Of a stretch of 64,000 bases of DNA, positions 10,801-22,800 are shown piece by piece (position 1 is the stretch's first letter; each line of letters opens with the position of its first letter). The stretch covers positions 5,955,243 through 6,019,242 of the forward strand of contig OU744449.1 in assembly GCA_916610825.1 (NCBI GenBank). Reading direction: 5' to 3'. Both the position numbers and the translations under genes were made by a program. Below the pieces are notes generated by a model. That model saw nothing but the letters and a program-made list of their open reading frames with translations, did no database searches and was not told the origin of the DNA. The stretch comes from Haliclystus octoradiatus. Lineage: Eukaryota; Cnidaria; Staurozoa; Stauromedusae; Haliclystidae.

Positions 10801-13800
10801 ATGCTAGCAAATCTCTTCCTGTTCTTTCAATCCCTAATATTCTTATATCAAGTAAACACCAACATGAAATTTTGAATCAGTCGAGTTCAGTTGTAGCTTT
10901 CAACTCTGTCATCCTTCCTCAATTCGTATGACGCTAGTAGCAAGTGAATTGATTTTTGTGGGACACATTTATTCAAGCATCGAAAGCCCTTACGACGTCC
11001 ACCTCTATTGCTCTTGTAATTTTCCAAACGGTAAACCAGTTCGTTGATAAATAACTTTGCAAAATGCTTCCATGCCCGTTTTACGAAATGTTTTGCAACA
11101 TCGCGTGTGTGTGCAAAGGAGACACAAAGGCGGGCCGTGTATCATGAAAACGAGTGATTGAAATCTGGGTCCAGATTTCAAAGACAAAAATATACAAAGG
11201 CTGCTGGTCATTTTATGGTCTTTAAAATAGCTTTTGAGGCCAATTCTCAGTGATTTTGCCGTGGCAAAACAGATCAAAATGTTTGGAAATTATCGATATT
11301 GGGTCAACAAAGATAGACTTTTGAGGATGTTATTGATGTCAGACAAAGACGTCGTTTTTAAATTTGAATTATTCAATGCTTGATGACGTTAAATACAATT
11401 TATTTGATTGATTTACACAAAGGTAAGGTAATATTATGGCCTGTTTAAAACTCTCAAAAACTCAAATCTGAGTAAGACTATCTTGGTTCTATTATAAAAT
11501 CTTGATAATAACGAAACTGTATAAGAAATATATCTAGTGGTGTGGCTTTAATTGTTTGGCATGGGATAATTGTAGACTTCTGACCAGTAGTAAGTAATGT
11601 GGGCGGTGTCGCCCTACCGAAGGCACCCGTACCACTCTTCTATTTCTAGATGAGTGGTATTTTTCGCTTAGAGCAATGATTTTAAACGCTCTTTTTTGAC
11701 CAGTACATATAATCATATCTAATTGAGTCATCAATATATGTGGGTGTTAGATCATGTGCAGTGCCTTAGATGTGCTGCAGTGTACACACAAATCTGCAAA
11801 TCTACAATGTGTATTAGTATAGTCCCATCCATAGAAAATATTAATCAATCATATGGATGCTTTGATTAGCAGATAGTTATTGGAAAAAGTTTACAAATAT
11901 CCACTAAGATATTCTGAACTAATTAAGGCCAACAAATATTTAGAAATGCACTGAAACTAGCTCCAGGCTCCTATTATTAAAACTAAAATAGAAATGAAAT
12001 GAACCTGGGACTAGTTCCTGTGCACATTTAAAATTTATTTTTGACTTTGTCTAGGCGGAAGTTTGAGTTAAATTTACCGAAATTCAGAAGTTTGTAATTT
12101 TTGTAAAACCAATTTTAATAGAAGGATTCAGCCTTCTCAATTTCAAGACTTCGGAGTTGGAAATAAACAATGCAATGGTTATCCCATAATTAAATCATTT
12201 ATGTTGAGGTTGGTTTATGGAGCAAAAAGTTAAAGTTCCTGTCCATTTGATATCTCTTAAGACGCCACTAAAATTGGATATTGTTTTAATGAAGATATTT
12301 TTCGATTCTTTTGCTACGTTTGTGGAAAAAAAATAAATTCAGAAGAACATTTTAAGAAAACTTCTAGAAAATAATAAAATTTTCTCTGGCCCTGGTGATT
12401 AGGCTATTTTAGTTTTCAAATCCATGAGATTTTTTACATTATAAATTGGTATTGGCCTGTGAAATATTTGAGTGTTTGAACTTTATGAAAAAGATGAATT
12501 GAATATGAAAACCAAATTTCTATAATTTTAGCATTGTTTACTAATGATGACATGGTTGGAGGTGCTGTGTATGGATTTAAAACTCCAAAGAGGAAAGGTG
12601 CAATGTCTTTGGCAGGTAAGCCAGCTACAGTTAAACCTACAGTAAAACCTGCTATAATGGTCACCTCTATACAGCGGCCACCTGTCTATAGTGGCCACTC
12701 TTGCAATGTCTTAAATAGTATTTTCTATTGAGTCAAACCTGCACATAAAGGCCACCTGTCTATAGTGGTCAATTTATCTACCTCTAGTAGCTGGCTGTTA
12801 TATGCAGGTTTCACTGTATTATAATGCTCATCTCTATTTAGTGGTCACCTGTTTGTAGTGGCCACTATTGGCATGTCCAAAACAAAAGGTCACCTGAATA
12901 TAGTGGTCAATTTTTCTATCTCTCATAGATGGCTGTTATATGCAGGTTTCACTGTACTAATGTAATTTTAGTAAGTCTACTGTAGCCTAACAATTGATCA
13001 CTGGTGTTGAACCTATTGTAGGGATCTCAACAAAAATGGGATGCAGGGACAGTTTGTGCACTTTTCAAACATTCAGGAATTGTTCATGAACACCTTATAA
13101 TCAGTTCTTGAACTTTTATAACATTCATGAACTGTTCATGAACACCATATAAACAATTCATGAACTTTATAGTATTCATGAACTGTTCATGAACACCTTA
13201 TAATCAGTTCTTGAACTTTATACTATTCATGAACTGTTCATGAACACCTTATAATCAGTTCATAAACTTTTCTAACATTCATAAATTGTTCATGAACACC
13301 ATATAAACAGTTCATTAACTTTATAACTTCCGTAGACTGTTCATGAACACCATATAAACAATTCATGAACTTTATAGTATTCATGAACTGTTCATGAACA
13401 CCTTATAATCAGTTCTTGAACTTTATACTATTCATGAACTGTTCATGAACACCTTATAATCAGTTCATAAACTTTTCTAACATTCATAAGTTGTTCATGA
13501 ACACCATATAAACAGTTCATTAACTTTATAACATCCGTAGACTGTTCATGAACACCATATAAACAATTCATGAACTTTATACTATTCATGAACTGTTCAT
13601 GAACACCATATAAACAGTTCATTAACTTTATACTATTCATGAACTGTTCATGAACACCTTATAATCAGTTCATAAACTTTTCTAACATTCATAAATTGTT
13701 CATGAACACCATATAAACAGTTCATTAACTTTATAACATCCGTAGATTGTTCATGAACACCATATAAACAATTCATGAACTTTATACTATTCATGAACTG

Positions 13801-16800
13801 TTCATGAACACCATATAAACAGTTCATTAACTTTATACTATTCATGAACTGTTCATGAACACCTTATAATCAGTTCATAAACTTTTCTAACATTCATAAA
13901 TTGTTCATGAACACCATATAAACAGTTCATTAACTTTATAACATCCGTAGACTGTTCATGAACACCATATAAACAATTCATGAACTTTATACTATTCATG
14001 AACTGTTCATGAACACCATATAAACAGTTCATTAACTTTATACTATTCATGAACTGTTCATGAACACCTTATAATCAGTTCATAAACTTTATAGTATTCA
14101 TGAACTGTTCATGAACACCATATAAACAGTTCATTAACTTTATAGTATTCATGAACTGTTCATGAACACCATATAAACAGTTCATTAACTTTATAGTATT
14201 CATGAACTGTTCATGAACACCATATAAACAGTTCATTAACTTTATACTATTCATGAACTGTTCATGAACACCTTATAATCAGTTCATAAACTTTATAGTA
14301 TTCATGAACTGTTCATGAACACCATATAAACAGTTCATTAACTTTATAGTATTCATGAACTGTTCATGAACACCATATAAACAATTCATGAACTTTATAG
14401 TATTCATGAACTGTTCATGAACACCATATAAACAGTTCATTAACTTTATACTATTCATGAACTGTTCATGAAAACCTTATAATCAGTACTTTATACTATT
14501 CATGAACTGTTCATGAACACCTTATAATCAGTTCATAAACTTTTCTAACATTCATAAATTGTTCATGAACACCATATAAACAGTTCATTAACTTTATAAC
14601 ATCCGTAGACTGTTCATGATCACCATATAAACAATTCATGAACTTTATAGTATTCATGAACTGTTCATGAACACCTTATAATCAGTTCTTGAACTTTATA
14701 CTATTCATGAACTGTTCATGAACACCTTATAATCAGTTCATAAACTTTTCTAACATTCATAAATTGTTCATGAACACCATATAAACAGTTCATTAATTTT
14801 ATAACATCCGTAGACTGTTCATGAACACCATATAAACAATTCATGAACTTTATACTATTCATGAACTGTTCATGAACACCATATAAACAGTTCATTAACT
14901 TTATACTATTCATGAACTGTTCATGAACACCTTATAATCAGTTCATAAACTTTATAGTATTCATGAACTGTTCATGAACACCATATAAACAGTTCATTAA
15001 CTTTATAACATCCGTAGACTGTTCATGAACACCATATAAACAATCCATGAACTTTATAGTATTCATGAACAGTTCATGAACACCATATAAACAGTTCATT
15101 AACTTTATACTATTCATGAACTGTTCATGAACACCATATAATCAGTTCTTGAACTTTATACTATTCATGAACTGTTCATGACCACCTTATAATCAGTTCA
15201 TAAACTTTTCTAACATTCATAAATTGTTCATGAACACCATATAAACAGTTCATTAACTTTATAACATCCGTAGACTGTTCATGAACACCATATAAACAAT
15301 TCATGAACTTTATACTATTCATGAACTGTTCATGAACACCATATAAACAGTTCATTAACTTTATACTATGCATGAACTGTTCACGAACATCTTATAAACA
15401 GTACATGATTTTTTAAAACATTAATGAACTGTTCATGAACACCTTATAATTAATTAATTCATGAACTTGTCTAACCTTCATAGACTGTTCATGAACACCT
15501 TAAACTGTTCATGAACTTTTCTACTTTTGATTAACTGTTCATGAACACCTTATAAACAGTTCATGAACACCTTATAAACAGCCCATGAACTTTTCTAACA
15601 TCCATGACCTGTTCATAAGCACCTTGTAAACAATTCATAGGTTTTATATAACATTCATGATTAGAACATATCAAGGATCTGCTACGATTTATTCTTGCAA
15701 TTTGATTGGTTAACGCCAATAACGCCATTTCACCATAGCCAAGCTTGACCCCGTTGATTTCAAGAAATTTATGAAAATACCAAACAACCGATAATTATTT
15801 AAATATGGCATTATAAACTAGCAAGTAATAAAGAGTAAAAAGCAAATACATTGAATATTTGTAGTCATATACAATTTCATTGAGTTACTGTTTCATGCAG
15901 TTTCTCAGTTGTTCAAGATAAATCAAATGGCTTGCAGGAGAAATATCTGAGCCAGTAAACAAACATGTTTAAAGTGTATAGAAATATTTTGCAAAAAATT
16001 AACAATTTAAAAACAATTTGCCCTAATTTTACAGTATTGATGATTGTGAAAACATAAGATAACATAACTTCATTTCATTAATACATCCCTCATCCTTTTA
16101 TGGCCAATTTTTGCAAGTTCCTAGATATGAGTATAAAAACTAAATTCCTGGCAAAGAAAGATAAGCTTTTCGTAAACCACACCAAAACCAAAACATAGGC
16201 TACACAAAATCAACCGCTAAAATTTCAAATAATTAAACCATTTCTCCAAATGAACGTTAGCAACATTCTAAAAAGTTATCATAAATTCAATAATCTGCTC
16301 TTTTAAATAGGCAATTAGCAAACATTTAGTCAATAAATCTATCATTGTTTCATTTCTTTCTTCATTCACGTTCACGGCTTTTTACGAAATTCTTCAAATT
16401 ATAGGTAAGAAACATTGTCTTTCCATTTCAAGTTTTCCCATTCAGTTTTCCATAATGATTAACACACATAAAAAATAGAAAATATTGTTCAAAGATAAGA
16501 ATCCATGACTAAGTAAGAAAAAGATGTTAAGCATCCATTCTTTTAATATCTAGAAGAGAAATATAAATTCCTCGATATCAATTTTTCCTCATAGCTTTTA
16601 GTTGAATTAAAAAAGGCAAGTGTACAGCTTTCGACTCAGCTTTCTTCCTGTGACGTCACGAAAATAGGAGAATTACATACTTAGATCAGAAAATGCTCTG
16701 AAAAAACGTCCCCAACAGTCACAACTCAGGCTGGCTATCTTCTAAACCAAATAGTTTATACTTTCCGTGAACTATGCTCTGATAGCACCACTCGAGTCAC

Positions 16801-19800
16801 TTCAGGAGAAAACTCAAAGGCAAAAATTACTCGCCGAGGCAGCTCGTAATTTTCTGATGCCTTCTCGTTTTCTCCTTACGTGCCTCTCGTGGTGCTATCA
16901 GAGCATAGTTCACAGAAAGTATGAACTATTTGTTTAACTGTTCATGAACTTTTGTAACATTCATGAACTTTTGTAACATTCATGAACTGTTCATGAACAC
17001 ATAATAAACAGTTCATGAACTTTTATAGAATTCATGAACTGTTCATGAGCATGTTATTACCAGTTCATGAACTTGTCGAAGATTTATGAATTTGTCTAAC
17101 ATTCATGAACTGTTCATGAACACCTTATAAACAGTTCTTGAACCTTTATAAAATTCATGAATTGCTCATGAACACCTTGAAAACAGTTCATGAACCTTTA
17201 TAACATTTATGAACTGTTCATGGACGCTAAATGCCCCAAATTTCATCAACTACTCATGAACATTTTAGGGAAATTAGGCCGCTTAACGCTGAAGAACTGT
17301 TTTCACAGGGGCAGACGCTAGGCCTACATAGATGAACACATTCTTGAAATTTGTATTTTCCAGCACAAGGATCTGTCCATTCATTGAAAAAATCAAGACA
17401 GAGAATACAGTCTGCAAGGAAGACACCAGCTCGCTCTGAAGGTTAGAACAAGATGTTCTTTAGCTAGTGTGTTGAAAGTTTTGTATTGGCTAAACACTAT
17501 AATTATTTAATTGATTTTGATTTTAGAAACACTAAAAGAAAGCCCAAGCAAGGTTTGTTGAAGTTTATACAATACCATCTTGGCAACATATGCTATTACT
17601 AATCGAGATTTCCAGCTCCATTATGATATTAACTAATGTAATGCAGATAATTCCTAATGTTCGATGCTGTGAAGAGGAGTGGGAATAATAGGCTCGATAT
17701 GACGTCATGATTGGATAATAGCTTTGATCAAACCTATTATCCATACCTATTGCATCACATTAGTGTCAATTATCACATTGGATTCCTGACAGGGACATTT
17801 GTGTAGAATTTTTTGCGTTTGCGAATAAGATACGTGAAAGATTTTCGTCTTTATCTGAAGTAGAATTAGAGAATTTGTAGAATAGAAAGGAATAGACCGG
17901 GACGTGGCTGCTAAAATTTTCAAATCGATCCGGGCAAATTAAAATCATGATAATATATACAATATTGTATCACTGAACACAAAAAATAATGTGTGCCTTA
18001 CCAAATTTACTTGTATCATCATTTAATTTGATATTTTCTATTAGGTAGTTTGACGCCATCGTTTTTTGAAACAACACATTCGCGCCATGTTACAAGCAGA
18101 TTCGCAAAGCGCATGGGATCGAAAATAAGAAATTTTGGAAGTTTGTTCGGGGGGTAATTTTACATAATGTGAACGACTTTCATTATTATTAACAGAAGCG
18201 TTAAGGCTTCATTTCTTGTAATAAAACATTATACTTCTAGTGTTTTATATATTATCTTCTTCTATGTTTGCACTTTAATCTGTCTGGTAAATAAAACTAC
18301 GATGTTTGAATTACCGAAGAAAATATAAAGAATGATATGCTCACCCCCACTCGGTTCACAATGATGTCATCGAAAAATCAAAACATTGAGCACGTGGCTA
18401 GTGCGAAGCACAAAATAACGATTTACGGCTATTTCATTACAAATTTTACTGAATTTTAGTCTTTTATCGATACAAATAACGACTTCAATTAACTATATTA
18501 ACCAACAATATGACTTTATATCTCTTAAACCAATACGTAGTAATGCATATATAAAGTTAGACAGCAAAGATATAGCGTTGACACTTATAATTATACAAAT
18601 TTGATGTTTATTATTCACATTATATTTCAATGTTACTGCTTAAATTTTGAAGGGGCATCATATCTAGATTGGTTCATTCTATATGTACTCTAGATGTTCA
18701 GAATAGCACGATCCACTACGTATCATAGATATCTAGAATCACGCTTAACACACGAGCCGTCCAAATCATGAGTCAAACTAAGATCTAATTTATTATGGGT
18801 CCCATACCGTAGAAAAATATGGTAAATCTACAATCTATGTAGTAGTATTTTCTTTTTCTCTCTTTATGATATGATATGATTTATTTTGTCAAGGGAGACT
18901 TGATTAAATCGAAAGCATCTACTTACATATATCCAGCAATAAACAAGAAAACTATTGAATACATTTACAATTTACACTGTCATTATTTTCATCGTTGTTA
19001 CTTATATTAATTATAAGCTGCATATTTATACAATTTGAAAAAAGATGCAATGTCTTTTTTGTTTGAATGATGATTGAAGACCGTGGATGATTTTCGCTCT
19101 ACAATAATTATGTTCTTCTAATGAATTCCACCATTGGATGGTACGAAGGAAAATCGAATTTGAGTTTAAATCTCTGTCCGCGTAACACGTATTAAGAATT
19201 GTCATAATGTAAAGACATTATTGCTATCTAGCTTTAGATCTACTAAGGAATGTGATATTTTATAGCCTAATCAGGTCTGCTTTGACTCGTCTCAACTCTA
19301 GCGAATCAAGTTTGAGAATGCGTATATAGACGATCAAAGTAACTCTGATATTTTGATCTTCGTAGTTTGCAAACTCCCTCTTGTAAATGTTCGTTGCATA
19401 TTGCAAACGCTGATTCTAGAGGAGGTACAGGAGGAGGTAAACCTTGTGCGCTCGGATATACAAATCAGTTAGTTTAGAGAGAAAGCAGTTAAATACTAAA
19501 TATAATCTACACTTGCTCTAGCAAATTTCATTGAATAGTGCTTTGATGACTTCAGATCAGGAGTTAGATATTACAGAAATTATAGATTTGCGAATAATAT
19601 GTTCACGCTGCTATGCAAGCAATACGACGGCCAGAGGATGCAAGCAATAGTGATTTCTTCAATTATCTTGAAATAAAATTTCTACACAGTAAAGGAGATC
19701 ATGATACATTTGATCATGCTATACAAAATATGTAATAGCATTGTAAACATTCTTATCTGAATTTGTATTCAAATTTAAGGTAACCAAACAGGATGACCTT

Positions 19801-22800
19801 ACTTTGTTCCCAGACACGATTCTACAGTAGAGCATTGAAGATAAATAGTCAGAACACGATCTAAAGTCGAAAATGTTCATCATAACTGTTCTTTTTTGAA
19901 CCTGACGTGTGTTTGCAAGAAAACTGAACCATCATTCAGAAAATTGGAGAATCTGAGAGATTGAAAAGGAAGATTTCTTGGCTATGAACAAATATATAAT
20001 TGAAAATATAATAAAAATAAAAAATTAATCTTATCGATGTAGATATATATACATGTTATAGCAGCAGACAAGTAATTGTTTCTGGCCATTAGCCGTCACC
20101 AGTACTGCTCAATCAACAAGGGATTGACATAGGTTAAGATGAGTTAGTCAATGTGGGGAAAAATTCACCAACTGAAAAAACATCTGTGCGCATGTACGAA
20201 TATATATATACTTATAGCGCTATATCTCTTTTGTCTAACTTTATACTGTATATGCATTACGAGTAACTGTTTTAAGATAAAAAAAGTCATATTGTTGGCT
20301 AATATAGTTAATTAAAGTTGTTATTTGTATCAATAAAAGACTAAAATTCAGTAAAATTTGTAATGAAATAGCCATAAATCGTTATTTTATGCTTCACACT
20401 AGCCACATGCTCAATGTTTTGATTTTTCGATGACATTATTGTGAACCGAGTAGGGGTGAGCATACCATTCCTTATATTTTCTTGAATAATTCAAATATCG
20501 TAGTTTTATTTATACAAGACACATTAAGGCTCAAATATAAAATAAAATGTTATAAAAAATATTAGTAGTATAATGTTTTATTACAGTAAATAAAGCCTCA
20601 ACACGTCTGTTAATAATAATGAAAGTCATTTACATTTTGAAATTACCCCCCGAACAAACTTCGAAAATTTCTTATTTTCAATCTCACACACTTTGCGAAT
20701 CTGCTTGTAACATGGCGCGAATGTGTTATTTCAAAAAACGATGGCGTCAAACTACCTACTGGAAAATGTCAAATTAAATGATGATACAAGTAAAATTGAT
20801 AAGGCACACATTATTTCTTGTGTTCAGTGATACAATATTGTATATATTATCATGTTTTTAATTTGCCCGGATCGATTTGAAGGTTTTAGCAGCCACGTCC
20901 CGGTCTAGAATACAAAACCTACAACATAGATAACTGTATCCCAATCTTTTTCTACATGTCTACGAAATTACAAATGAGACCTACTGGAAGCGTTAACAAT
21001 CAGAAATGGAAGCGAGTTGTAAATTTCTGTTGTCTGTTTTCTTTTTCGAAGAATCCAATGATAATCTAGAAATGAACATACAGTATAATAATATTTAATA
21101 AATGTAATCTAATTTGTTCAATTTTAGATAAATAAAGATGGCCGATTATCAAGAAGCAAGTCAAAGGTTCAAGGTAAATAAATTTAACATAATGATATAT
21201 TAGGAAATGCTTTAGGGTATGGATTTTTATATTGCATGTTAGTATGTACCTCTATATAATGTATTTTATTATTATTCGTAATGTTGAACTCCATTATGAC
21301 GTTAACTAATAATAGAATGCAGGTCCCTTATGCTGGGGTAGACCAACCATACAGAAAGGCTTTTGAACTGAGAATTAGAAAAGCTTGACCAAATGCAGTT
21401 CCAAATCGTGCTAAGAGCTAGGAAAAGTTTGAATTACGGTAATTCTTCTTTCAAATTGTTTACCTACGTCTGTTCGTTCCTAACCATTCAGCTCTATACA
21501 GTGTAACCCTCTTGTAACACGTTGGTTGAGTTCATGAACTGTTTATGAGCTTAATAAACTTTGAAAGTATTTATGAACTTTTCCTTAACTCAATATAAAC
21601 AGGATGTTAAATGGCCTGGTTTTCATTGGTTTTTTCATGAACAATTTATAAACACTTGGTCATTTAACGCTCATGGACTGTTTTGGTAGGGTGGTGAAAT
21701 TAATCAAATGAAGTTCCTGCTTTTCTACAAGGCGTATCTTCAACCAACTTTACAATCCAATCGTGCAGGCAGAAAAATTGCTTTTCAATGGTGTTTACAA
21801 TTTGCATCCTATTATACAATAGTCACAACTGTATGCCATTAACGATGTTTCTATTGCATATTCTTTAGAGCTAGCGGCACTTCGTATGGTTTTATCAGGC
21901 AGTAGTTCCAATGATGATGACGGTGATTCAAGTGATTCTGACTCATCATCAACACAAGTTCAGCAAAACGATAACAAGAAACAGCAATACTCGCGCAGGT
22001 AACACTTGTGGTTGTTTAATTTATCACTGGATTTAAAACTTCATAATCACTTGAAAATGTCATATTAAGTATAATGACGAAACGTCGCAAAATTACGCCT
22101 TTTTATCGCTTGTCTTTCTTACGAATTTAAAACTGACGACAAATTTCTGTTGCATATTTTATAAATTTTTATAAAATTTAAAAAATTCTCTGACAAATTT
22201 TATAAATTTTTCTTTCATGAACTTTATTCACAGTAGCAAGGATTAATTGTTTGAATTTCAAAATATATTAGAGAGATAGGCCATGTCACATGTTATTGAG
22301 ATCAGAATTGGATACATTGTTAAATAAAACTGCGAAGAATCAAGTAAAACTCCTCTGCGTATTTGCCTGTAAGAGTCACAAGTTTAATAACACTCTAAGC
22401 TACCCTATTGACCTAGATTATGCTCTTTCATGCAACAACTATGTAAAGCACAAGAGACATGGCCCATTATTATAATGGGTCTGTCAATGCTTAACAATCA
22501 ACTTCCCAACTATAATGAGGGAGGATTATCTCAATGGCAGAGCAGCCAGACACTTGTAAAGCCAGATCTGATCATATCTTATCAACTGTGGCTCAAATCC
22601 CCCAAAGGTCAACTTGGAATTGACTTCATCTAGAACATCAAATGAGTACCATCTTCTGGTGGCTAGTGGAATGTTCCAGGGGGAATTATCTTGTGAGTAG
22701 CTGTAGCGCATCTTGCTCTCTGACAATCGAGTCCTATCTTATTTGAAATCTGTACAAATTGCTTTGCAGTGTTGCATCTGAGATTTATACAGATTTATAC

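Noticed and set aside
13443-15373. Five near-identical 65-codon minus-strand frames
   Set aside because: They are reading frames through the 205-bp repeat. The period is not divisible by three and each frame ends in stop, so they are not a gene family.
13059-15663. CRISPR array
   Set aside because: Repeats are contiguous with no unique spacers, and the surrounding genes are animal genes with introns.
22520-22605. A tRNA gene
   Set aside because: Only the A and B box blocks are tRNA-like. The stems do not pair convincingly and SINE body sequence follows, so it is a SINE head.
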